Source: JAXIHJ01 sp034189755 (GTDB taxonomy: Bacteria > Planctomycetota > Phycisphaerae > SM23-33). Taken from it: a stretch of DNA of 11,954 bases. Position numbers and translations under genes: made by a program. Every line of letters begins with the position of its first letter. The stretch's first letter is position 1. Below, piece by piece: positions 1 through 6,321 of the stretch. The notes beneath the pieces are model-generated. The model was not told the DNA's origin, ran no database searches, and was given only the letters and a program-made list of their open reading frames with translations. Location of the stretch: contig JAXIHJ010000102.1 of the NCBI GenBank assembly GCA_034189755.1, positions 1-11,954 of the forward strand, written 5' to 3'.

Positions 1-2750
1 GCCACCGTCCCGTCGCCGGTGAGGGCGACATTGTAGGTGTCGCCGTCGTCATCTTCGAAAGCGCCCCTGTTTCTCGCCAGCCAGTCCACGCCGGCCGCTG
101 CGTAGTAGCGGCTTTCGGAAATACCCACCGCCTTATTGTTCCACACGCCGCCGCCGCTCCGCTTCAATATCTGCTCGAACGTGCCGTTTATCCGAAGCTT
201 GGCCAGGGGAAATTCGCCAATCATCTCGACGCCGTCGTACAGGTCGATCATTATCCCGTCATAGTCGAGCGTACCGATGATTGACCAGTCCTGCGGAGGC
301 GCTTCCGGATCGACAACAACCGTGCCGGAAACAACGTTGATCCTGCCGTCAGGCCTGGTCGAAGCGAAGAGGAACACCTGATCGTTCGGACTGTAAACCG
401 GAAGCGACAGGTGCCGCGTCCCGTTGAGCGTATCGAAGTGGACGGTCTGCCCGGAGCCGGTTGTGCCGAACGTTACGTTGTACAGCGTGCTGGGGAAGGA
501 GATGTTGAACGTCCTGATTATTTCGCCGGTAACGGCGGTGTGGTTCTCCACGGGCGAGGTGCCGCCGCCGGCCAGGCCAAGCACGTCGGCGAAGTAGTCA
601 TAGTCGTTCTGGCCGGTCGCACCGTCGGCCCAGTCCTCCTGGAGCGACATGTTCTCATCCTGGAACGTGAGGCTGTCCGGCTGGTAGGTCAGCCCGGTCC
701 CGCCGCCGGTGATGACCACCTCGCCGTGCGAGCCTTGCGTGACGGATACAATCGTCAGCGTTTCCGGCAGGTCCGGCAGGTAGGTGTCGTTGACCAGCAC
801 GTCGATGGCCACCGGCTCGCTGCCCTGCTCGACTGCGGCATCGTCGTCGTAGGCCGTCGGCGCGTCGGCGACGTGGCCGACGTCCATCGACACCGTCGCC
901 GTGGCGCTTAGGCCGGCCTCGTCCTCTATGGTGTAGGTGAACTCGTCGTCGCCGGTGTAGGCTGCATCCGGCTCGTAGGTCAGGCCCGTCCCGCCGCCGG
1001 TGATGACCACCGTGCCGTTGGCCCCCTGCGTTACGGACGTAATCGTCAGGTTTTCCGTCGGGTTCAGGTGCGTGTCGTTGTCCAGCACGGCGACGGCGAC
1101 GGGTCCGCTGTCCACGAGGACCTCCGCCCCGTCGTCGTTGGCAATCGGTTCATCGGCCATCACCGTTATCGTTACGGTCGCCGAGCCTGCGAGCAGGCCG
1201 TCTTCGTCGATGACGTTGTAGGTGAAGCTGTCATCGCCGACGTATTCCGCGTCCGGCTGATACGTCAGCTCCGCGCCGCCGTTGATGATCTCCACCGTTC
1301 CATGGCTCGGCTGCGCAACGGACTCGATTGTCAGGACCTCCGTCGGGTCGGGATGCAGATCATTGGCCAGCACGTCGATAGCCGTGGGCGCGCTGTCTTT
1401 TTCGATTACGGCCTCATCGTCGTAGGGTTCCTGCGGCTCGCCGACCAGCACGGTAACGGTGGCCGTATCGGTCAGCCCGTCCTCGTCCATAATCGTGTAC
1501 GTGAACGTGTCTTCGCCGGCGAAATCCTCCCGGCCGAAGTCCCACCAGGGGTACATGATGTCGTTGTCGTCGGTAACGTGGCGCAGGCCCAGCGTGTGGC
1601 CCAGCTCGTGGGCGATGACCTCGGTCAGGTTGCGGACCGCGTTGTCGCCGAAATTCTCGAACTCGCCGGAAAGGACGACAGACAGGCTGTTCTTGTCGAC
1701 GTTGCCGAAGTCGATGCCGTCGGCCAGGCCTAGCAGACCCTCCTGACCGTAGTAATCGTCGAGTGTAACGTTGGCCGGCAGAGCCTTCAGCGTCTGGAGA
1801 ATCGGCTCCAGGTGCGTCATCGTCTCGCCCGAACCGCCGATGACCACCGTGGAATAATCGCCACTGGCCGGCTGGGCGGTAACGAAGGTGATGTCATAAT
1901 CGGCGTACTTGTCTTCCACTCCGGCGAGTATGTTGGCGATGAGCGTGTTGCGTAGCTCGGTCGAGCGGACGTCGCGTGGCTGAAAGGCCGGCAGGGTCGT
2001 GCCGGTGCCCCACCCGAAGTGCTCGCCCACATCCATCCCGTCGAAGTTCAGCCACACCAGCTCGTCGCCCTCGATGCGGACGTTGTCCAGAAGGACGCCG
2101 GAATCGTACCAGCCGTCGCCTACGTCGCCAAGCTCCACCGTTACGTCCAGCGTGGCGGCGCCGCCGGGAATGACGTACACGGCGGTCAGCCTGTCGGTTC
2201 GGCTGTCAAAGAATGTTCCCGTCGTATCAAGAGTATCGTCGAGCAGGGCGCTGTTGATGTTCAGGTTGGCAATCTCGTCGCCGTTTACCGTTACCTTGAA
2301 GTAATCGTTGTACGCAGTCCCGCGCCATTCCTGAACCTCTTCGGTCAGGAAGATGAAGTCGAGCTTGAGTTTCTGCTGCCGGCCCGCCGGTTCGCTTGCC
2401 GGCACGGGCAGCGTGAACTGGACGGTTACCACGTCGCCGGCCTCGCCTGCGGCGCCGAGGTCCGTGCCCTGGCTTTCCGCTTCGTTGTCGAGCGTATCAA
2501 TCTGGGCGGCGTCGCCGGTGCTGAGCATGAGGAAGTCTTCATCAGGCCCGGTGGGGATGCCCAGCAGCCCGCCGGTGGCGTACTGGATTCGGTCCTGGGC
2601 CGCCAGGTCGTTGCCGGTGTACGCAACCACAACGCCGGCGGGCAGGTCCAGGGCCTCGGCAATCAGCGCCGGCGAACTGCTCAGCAGAAGTCTTGGCTCC
2701 AGCGATTCAAACATTGTGGATGAGTTGGCTGTTCGGGAGCGGATGTCCAT
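1..2750 (-). CDS. Secreted LEPR-XLL protein with matrixin-like metalloprotease and cadherin-like repeats (3' end outside window)
   Basis: The frame is open from ATG at 2750 to the window edge (916 residues, C-terminus missing). Residues 14-24 are FESLEPRLLLS, the LEPR-XLL leader of large exported planctomycete proteins. Residues about 30-225 resemble choice-of-anchor-L domains (FLTEEVQEW, then YNDYFKVTVNG). From about 228 (LVWLNFDGMD) a metzincin fold follows, with zinc-binding HELGHTLGLRH (His381, Glu382, His385, His391) and Met-turn Met399 (DIMYP) eight residues after the last His, the matrixin spacing. Residues about 404-693 are cadherin-like/VCBS-type repeats (VLANDxxxDPTEVLTI, LTYQPDAEYxGDDSFTY). 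Residues about 694-725 look like the protease's displaced C-terminal part; the rest is unrecognised. In-frame ATGs also exist at 2786 and 2714; 2750 is chosen for its ribosome binding site. Probably an exported calcium- and zinc-dependent peptidase; substrate unknown. Confidence 0.85.
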   Translation of the reverse strand, partial: MDIRSRTANSSTMFESLEPRLLLSSSPALIAEALDLPAGVVVAYTGNDLAAQDRIQYATGGLLGIPTGPDEDFLMLSTGDAAQIDTLDNEAESQGTDLGAAGEAGDVVTVQFTLPVPASEPAGRQQKLKLDFIFLTEEVQEWRGTAYNDYFKVTVNGDEIANLNINSALLDDTLDTTGTFFDSRTDRLTAVYVIPGGAATLDVTVELGDVGDGWYDSGVLLDNVRIEGDELVWLNFDGMDVGEHFGWGTGTTLPAFQPRDVRSTELRNTLIANILAGVEDKYADYDITFVTAQPASGDYSTVVIGGSGETMTHLEPILQTLKALPANVTLDDYYGQEGLLGLADGIDFGNVDKNSLSVVLSGEFENFGDNAVRNLTEVIAHELGHTLGLRHVTDDNDIMYPWWDFGREDFAGEDTFTYTIMDEDGLTDTATVTVLVGEPQEPYDDEAVIEKDSAPTAIDVLANDLHPDPTEVLTIESVAQPSHGTVEIINGGAELTYQPDAEYVGDDSFTYNVIDEDGLLAGSATVTITVMADEPIANDDGAEVLVDSGPVAVAVLDNDTHLNPTENLTITSVTQGANGTVVITGGGTGLTYEPDAAYTGDDEFTYTIEDEAGLSATATVSMDVGHVADAPTAYDDDAAVEQGSEPVAIDVLVNDTYLPDLPETLTIVSVTQGSHGEVVITGGGTGLTYQPDSLTFQDENMSLQEDWADGATGQNDYDYFADVLGLAGGGTSPVENHTAVTGEIIRTFNISFPSTLYNVTFGTTGSGQTVHFDTLNGTRHLSLPVYSPNDQVFLFASTRPDGRINVVSGTVVVDPEAPPQDWSIIGTLDYDGIMIDLYDGVEMIGEFPLAKLRINGTFEQILKRSGGGVWNNKAVGISESRYYAAAGVDWLARNRGAFEDDDGDTYNVALTGDGTV
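669..1544 (-). repeat. Cadherin-like repeat cassette within the metalloprotease gene
   Basis: About three repeat units of 92-95 codons. Two are complete (starting at PYDDEAVIE near 1430 and PIANDDGAE near 1155). There is one C-terminal half unit at the right end (FAGEDTFTYTI) and one N-terminal half unit at the left end (PTAYDDDAAV through LTYQPD). The two halves add up to one further unit. Unit-to-unit spacing was measured at the Phe codon of the FTY motif (1503, 1224, 939). The left-hand units also share near-identical DNA, for example around 690-720 and 985-1012. Such domains usually act as rod-like spacers or adhesive, calcium-binding modules. Confidence 0.75.
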
Positions 2751-2756
2751 GATGTA

Positions 2757-2767
2757 CCTTTTCCTCT
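2757..2767 (-). promoter_or_regulatory. Ribosome binding site for the LEPR-XLL protein
   Basis: On the minus strand AGAGGAAAAGG lies six bases before the ATG at 2750. The alternative ATG at 2786 is preceded by a pyrimidine- and GC-rich stretch with no such site. The ATG at 2714, which directly precedes FESLEPR, also lacks one. This decides the chosen start, though the 2786 start (METNIQKRKR...) would also give a sensible basic leader. Confidence 0.5.
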
Positions 2768-2920
2768 TTTGGATATTGGTTTCCATGCCGGAGGGCCGGC
2801 CTGTAAACACCCCGTGCACGGACAGGCGTAGATGCTGTTTTTAGTATCGACGCAGCTTCGATTTGCCTTTAGCAGGTTAGCGGGTGCCGTGGACGCTGAG
2901 TTTGCGGCCACGTTTTTTCG

Positions 2921-3135
2921 TAACCGTTCAGGCGTTCTTGTTTTGTGGCAGGCCCCCGCTTTAGCGGGTGTACGCAATGGCTTTTTATTATCCCCCCTTT
3001 CTCTCTTTCTCGCCCCTTAGGGGCGAGAAAGAGAGAAAGGGGGGGGCGAGAGTGGACCTTGATCACCCCCGCTAAAGCGGGGGGCCTGTTACAAAGCATT
3101 GCAAGGAGGCGCCAAGGTGGTAGCCTGAACGGTTA
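2921..3135. repeat. Three-tier nested inverted-repeat element
   Basis: Three pairs of inverted arms are nested around one centre. The outer pair is a perfect 13 bp (2921-2933 TAACCGTTCAGGC against 3123-3135). The middle pair is an imperfect 22/25 bp (2949-2970 against 3064-3088), differing only in the lengths of two homopolymer runs. The inner pair is a perfect 26 bp. Each middle arm also contains its own small hairpin, CCCGCT/AGCGGG. The element fills most of the 416-base gap between the divergent genes and holds no credible gene. The rest of the gap (2787-2920) shows only the short palindrome CCGTGCACGG at 2812-2821. The architecture is like a dispersed palindromic or MITE-like repeat. No transposase and no clear target-site duplication were found, so mobility is a guess. 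Confidence 0.75.
2992..3044. repeat. Perfect 53-bp palindrome
   Basis: Arms 2992-3017 and 3019-3044 are exactly complementary around a single central T at 3018. The left arm runs CCCCCC, then TTTCTCTCTTTCTCG, then CCCCT; the right arm is its reverse complement and continues into two extra G bases. The strand asymmetry (pyrimidine-rich left arm, purine-rich right arm) means it could extrude a cruciform or fold as a very stable RNA hairpin if transcribed. No T tract follows it on either strand, so it is not an ordinary intrinsic terminator. Confidence 0.9.
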
Positions 3136-3139
3136 TAAT
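3134..3139 (+). promoter_or_regulatory. Possible -10 element upstream of the kinase gene
   Basis: A perfect TATAAT sits 27 bases before the kinase ATG and overlaps the last two bases of the outer inverted-repeat arm. No good -35 hexamer is present 15-19 bases upstream; TTGCAA at 3099-3104 is too far away. If real, the promoter is partly carried by the repeat element. Support is one hexamer and its position only. Confidence 0.25.
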
Positions 3140-3166
3140 TTGCCTAACTTGAAGGACGTGCCGTTA

Positions 3167-3751
3167 ATGAGTGCGAAGCTGATCAGCATTATCGGTCCGC
3201 CGGCGGTGGGCAAGACCACCCTGGCCGAGCGCCTTGCGCGCGAGTTGCCCGCCGAACTGATCCGCGAGGATTACGCGGGCAATCCGTACCTGGCCGAGTC
3301 GTACGTAGGCCGGGCCGAGGCCCGCCTGCCGAGCCAACTGTATTTCCTGAATGCGCGCGTCGCGCAACTGTCGGTAACGCGCTGGCCGGCCGAGGGCGTG
3401 TTCGTCAGCGATTACGGATTCTGCCAGGACTGCATATATGCCCGCCTGCGGTTGTCCGAAGCAGACTTCCGCCTGTACCGGCGCGTCGCCCGGAGGCTGG
3501 AGGGGCTTATCCACAGGCCGGAGCTGGTCATTCGCCTTGATGCTTCGGTCGAAACGCTGCTTCGGCGCATCTCAGCCCGAGGCAGGGACTATGAGCGGGT
3601 GATGGACCGGGAGTTTATCACGACTATGCGCGAGGCGTACAATAACATCGACGGCTGCACCGGCGGCATCAGCATTGATTGCGACAAGGTGGATTTGCGG
3701 CAGGACGGCGCCGGGGCGAAACTGCTGTCGCAGATTCGAGAAAAATTATGA
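3167..3751 (+). CDS. Deoxynucleoside kinase family P-loop kinase
   Basis: The product is 194 residues, the size of small bacterial deoxynucleoside kinases, which phosphorylate salvaged deoxynucleosides in the cytoplasm. Residues 10-17 are a Walker A loop (GPPAVGKT). The features after it fit the family in order: a NPYL segment near 43-46, a QLYFLNARVAQL helix, SDYGF in the place of the substrate-site acidic motif, a lid-type RISARGRDYERV, and a REFITTMREAY helix. The exact nucleoside preference cannot be read. ATG at 3167 is preferred because a GAAGGA site lies ten bases upstream; the open frame extends further 5' only through the palindrome. The stop overlaps the panC start in ATGA, implying translational coupling. 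Kinases of this family are known beside pan or fol genes in other bacteria, as I recall, so the link may be conserved. Confidence 0.75.
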   Translation: MSAKLISIIGPPAVGKTTLAERLARELPAELIREDYAGNPYLAESYVGRAEARLPSQLYFLNARVAQLSVTRWPAEGVFVSDYGFCQDCIYARLRLSEADFRLYRRVARRLEGLIHRPELVIRLDASVETLLRRISARGRDYERVMDREFITTMREAYNNIDGCTGGISIDCDKVDLRQDGAGAKLLSQIREKL

Positions 3752-4611
3752 AGGTAGTGAAAACAATCGAAGACGCACGCCGCGCAGTTCGTGAGGCTCG
3801 CGCCGCCGGCAAGAGAATCGGCCTGGTTCCGACCATGGGTGCGCTGCACGCCGGGCACCTGAGCCTGATCGACGCAGCCGCCGCCGACTGCGACTTCGTG
3901 GCCGTGAGCATCTTTGTCAATCCCACGCAGTTCGGCGCCGGCGAGGACCTGGCCGCCTACCCGCGCACGCCGGAGGCCGACCTCGCCGCCTGCCGGGCAC
4001 GCGGCGTTGAGCTGGTCTTCATGCCGGCGGCGGAGGCTATGTACCCCGACGGCGAGCTGACGACCGTGAGCGTTCGGGACCTCTGCCGGAGCCTCTGCGG
4101 GCGGAGCCGGCCCGGGCATTTCGACGGTGTCTGCACGATAGTGGCCAAGCTGTTCAATATAATTCAGCCTCAGGCGGCCTACTTCGGGGCGAAGGACTTC
4201 CAGCAGGCGGTCGTCATCCGCCGGATGGCTGCGGACCTGAACTTTCCGGTCGAGATCGTCGTCTGTCCGACTGTCCGCGAGCCGGACGGCCTGGCGATGT
4301 CCAGTCGAAACGCCTACCTGTCGCCCGCCCATCGCAGCCAAGCCGTCGCGCTTTATGAATCGCTGCAATTGGGCGCGAAGATGATTCGCCGGTCGCGCCC
4401 GCCGGCGCCGCAGGTAGTCGCAGCCGTGCGCGAGCACATTGCCGCACACGCCCCGGACGGCGAAATCGACTACATCCAAATAGTGGACCCCGAAACGCTG
4501 AAAGACGTAGAAACTCCCGAAGGCGCAGCCCTTATCGCGCTGGCTGTGAAGTTCGGCGACGCGAGGCTTATCGACAACATGCTGGTGGACGCCGATGCAC
4601 TCAGGGCGTAG
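3748..4611 (+). CDS. panC: Pantothenate synthetase (pantoate--beta-alanine ligase)
   Basis: The enzyme joins pantoate and beta-alanine using ATP, the last step of pantothenate synthesis in the cytoplasm. The 287-residue product has the family's full length and all its main signatures. These are VPTMGALHAGHLSL (residues 27-40, with the nucleotidyltransferase HxGH at His34-His37), FVNPTQF, the GHFDGVCTIVAKLFNIIQP segment, FGAKDFQQ, and REPDGLAMSSRN, the KMSKS-equivalent loop. The C-terminal dimer-type region ends with LIDNMLVD. The ATG overlaps the kinase stop by four bases (ATGA), and no separate ribosome site is obvious, so translation is probably coupled. Its partner panD lies 269 bases downstream, beyond a hairpin repeat. 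Confidence 0.97.
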   Translation: MKVVKTIEDARRAVREARAAGKRIGLVPTMGALHAGHLSLIDAAAADCDFVAVSIFVNPTQFGAGEDLAAYPRTPEADLAACRARGVELVFMPAAEAMYPDGELTTVSVRDLCRSLCGRSRPGHFDGVCTIVAKLFNIIQPQAAYFGAKDFQQAVVIRRMAADLNFPVEIVVCPTVREPDGLAMSSRNAYLSPAHRSQAVALYESLQLGAKMIRRSRPPAPQVVAAVREHIAAHAPDGEIDYIQIVDPETLKDVETPEGAALIALAVKFGDARLIDNMLVDADALRA

Positions 4612-4673
4612 AATGCGATGGGAATCAAGTGGTTTGTGAATACCCGTTTGCGGATTTGTACAACAAAGGGTCA

Positions 4674-4828
4674 AAAATTCCAAATCCCAAGCACCAAGCT
4701 CCAAGCAAATCCCAAAAGATAAATTCCAATGACCGAAACGGAGTTTACCCGCTGATTTTTTTAGTTTGGGATTTGGTTGTTGTTTTTTGGAGCTTGTTTG
4801 GAACTTGTAATTTGGAGCTTGGAATTTT
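4674..4828. repeat. A+T-rich imperfect hairpin repeat between panC and panD
   Basis: The stretch is clearly poorer in G+C than the flanking genes and is built from variations on TCCAA/TTGGA words. Nested complementary arms are visible: 4674-4683 (AAAATTCCAA) with 4819-4828, 4696-4704 (AAGCTCCAA) with 4787-4795 and again with 4812-4820, and 4706-4716 (CAAATCCCAAA) with 4765-4775. A 7-bp direct repeat CGGATTT lies outside it at 4651-4657 and 4833-4839, but not directly abutting. It has no credible coding content. It occupies most of the 269-base gap between panC and panD and could be an inserted dispersed repeat. Similar CCAA-rich repeats occur in other environmental genomes, as I recall. Confidence 0.65.
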
Positions 4829-4863
4829 ACAACGGATTTACAATCATTCTTGAATATGACGTT

Positions 4864-4869
4864 AAGGAG
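4864..4869 (+). promoter_or_regulatory. Ribosome binding site of panD
   Basis: AAGGAG lies eleven bases before the panD ATG at 4881. It is one of the strongest Shine-Dalgarno matches in the window. It fits independent translation of panD after the hairpin repeat. No convincing promoter was found in 4829-4863. Confidence 0.6.
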
Positions 4870-4880
4870 TCAGCAAGACC

Positions 4881-5237
4881 ATGTTACTGAAGGTACTGCG
4901 AGCCAAGATTCACCGCGCCACGATTACCGCTGCGGAAGTTGATTACGTCGGCTCGATTACGATCGACCGCGACCTTATCGACGCATCGGGCCTGGCCGTC
5001 GGCGAGTGCGTGCTCGTAGCCGACCTGACGGACGGCCAGCGGTTCGAGACGTACGTCATGGAAGGGCCGGCGGGCAGCGGGGTAATCTGCATAAACGGTG
5101 CAGCCGCCAGGCTGGTCCGCGTCGGCGACATGGTCATTATCATGGCCTTCGCCTACGCAACAGACGCCGAGGCCGCCGAGCTGAAACCATGCGTCGTGCT
5201 AGTTGATGAAAAAAACCGGATCACCGGCAGGCATTAG
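4881..5237 (+). CDS. panD: Aspartate 1-decarboxylase, pyruvoyl-dependent
   Basis: PanD converts L-aspartate to beta-alanine, the second substrate of PanC. The 118-residue product matches the family's usual length. It is made as an inactive pro-protein that cleaves itself between Gly24 and Ser25 to form the catalytic pyruvoyl group. Here YVGSITID places Gly24-Ser25 exactly at the expected residues, and Lys9, Thr57 and Tyr58 (FETY), which the family uses in catalysis and processing, are all present. The C-terminal CINGAAARLVRVGDMVIIMAF region is typical. Its start carries a good AAGGAG site. It shares strand and pathway with panC but is separated from it by the A+T-rich repeat, so it may be transcribed by read-through or from its own promoter. 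lgt follows after 33 bases. Confidence 0.97.
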   Translation: MLLKVLRAKIHRATITAAEVDYVGSITIDRDLIDASGLAVGECVLVADLTDGQRFETYVMEGPAGSGVICINGAAARLVRVGDMVIIMAFAYATDAEAAELKPCVVLVDEKNRITGRH

Positions 5238-5270
5238 CTTATCCGGGCAGGCGGGTTCTCAAGAGCCAGA

Positions 5271-6302
5271 ATGCAACAGATAATCATTGATTTCGGCACG
5301 GTGAAGTTACTAGGCCTGAGCTTTCCACTTCGCGTATATGGCTACGGACTGATGCTGGTGCTGGGGTTTCTAAGCGGTATTTACCTGGCCCGCCGGCGCG
5401 CCCGCCGGGTCGGTGAGGATCCCGACGTGCTGACCCACTGTGGCCTGCTGGCGCTGATCGGCGGGATTGTCGGCGCCCGGGCGGCCTTCGTAATCGAGCA
5501 GAGAGAGTTCTACGCCGACGCCTCGCCGGCCGAAATCTTCAACGTTACCTCCGGCGGGCTGATTTACTACGGCGGTCTTTTGCTGGCTACGGCGGCGGTG
5601 CTGGCGTACCTGTGGCTAAAACGCCTGCCGGCGCGGCGGCACCTGGATATCCTGGCTGTAAGCATAATGGTCGGGCTGGCGTTCGGTCGGGCCGGCTGTA
5701 CGCTAAACGGCTGCTGCTTCGGCGGCAGGTGCAGCGACGACTGGGCGCTTGGGATGCGATTTCCCATGTACTCCAAGCCGCTGCTGAAATTCGACGGGCG
5801 CGAAAATCCGTATTCTTCCGGCATGCACGCCCCCTCGCCGCTCTTCGAGCACCAGAGACAGATGCCCGGCGAGCTTGAGGTCGATCCCCTGCTGCTGGAT
5901 TCAGCCGGCCGGCTCATCCCGCCGCGGGACTTCACGGCCCGGCAGATCGAAATCGCCGAGGCGAGCTGGTCGAACCCGGTCAAGCCGGCCCAGCCGCTGG
6001 GCCTTGTCAACGCACTGGTAATAGCGGCGGTGTTGGGCGGTTTCTATCGGCTCCGGAAGCGAGAGGGCCAGGTTTTCGCGCTTATGTTGATTTTATACCC
6101 GATTACCCGATTCGTCCTGGAGTTGATTCGCCACGACAATCCGCATCAACTGCTGGCCGGCGTACTGACGCACAACCAGTACACCTCGCTGGCGATGTTT
6201 GCCGTGGGCGTAGTGCTTTGGCTGGTCTTGCGGAGACTGCCGGCGTCGGCCGGGCCGACCCGCTCCGAACGCGCAAAACGAAAAGTAAAACCAGGACGAT
6301 AA
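5271..6302 (+). CDS. lgt: Prolipoprotein diacylglyceryl transferase, long form
   Basis: Lgt transfers diacylglycerol from phosphatidylglycerol to the lipobox cysteine of prolipoproteins in the cytoplasmic membrane. About seven hydrophobic segments are visible (near residues 20-37, 54-74, 93-115, 124-142, 243-259, 267-286, 304-319). Signature residues are seen in GRAGCTLNGCCFGG (Arg140, equivalent to E. coli Arg143) and TRFVLELIR (Arg280, equivalent to Arg239; Glu284 and Arg287 also match). The GLIYYGG motif has Tyr100 where E. coli has His103, a variant I believe is common outside Proteobacteria. At 343 residues it is longer than usual because about 44 extra residues lie between Arg140 and Arg280, in a periplasmic arm rich in Pro and charged residues. 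The ATG has only a weak ribosome site. Confidence 0.95.
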   Translation: MQQIIIDFGTVKLLGLSFPLRVYGYGLMLVLGFLSGIYLARRRARRVGEDPDVLTHCGLLALIGGIVGARAAFVIEQREFYADASPAEIFNVTSGGLIYYGGLLLATAAVLAYLWLKRLPARRHLDILAVSIMVGLAFGRAGCTLNGCCFGGRCSDDWALGMRFPMYSKPLLKFDGRENPYSSGMHAPSPLFEHQRQMPGELEVDPLLLDSAGRLIPPRDFTARQIEIAEASWSNPVKPAQPLGLVNALVIAAVLGGFYRLRKREGQVFALMLILYPITRFVLELIRHDNPHQLLAGVLTHNQYTSLAMFAVGVVLWLVLRRLPASAGPTRSERAKRKVKPGR

Positions 6303-6321
6303 CAGGCGGAAAGGAATCGAA

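Noticed and set aside
669..1544. CRISPR array or DNA tandem repeat
   Set aside because: The periodicity is about 280 bp, diverged, and in frame; it reflects protein domain duplication, with no short identical repeats and spacers.
411..2723. Plus-strand open frames over the LEPR-XLL gene (411-911, 1068-1733, 2019-2723)
   Set aside because: The minus strand is continuously open there and encodes a coherent multidomain protein with a complete zinc-protease motif.
2992..3044. Intrinsic transcription terminator
   Set aside because: The hairpin is strong, but no T tract follows on either strand, and it lies upstream of both flanking genes rather than after one.
2945..3166. 5' extension of the kinase gene through the palindrome
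   Set aside because: The added residues only translate the inverted repeats. ATG at 3167 has a ribosome site and starts just before the first beta strand and P-loop.
3589..4704. Long minus-strand open frame of 371 codons opposite panC
   Set aside because: It runs antisense to an unmistakable panC and the end of the kinase gene. Its product shows no recognisable motif and is explained by G+C-rich codon shadowing.
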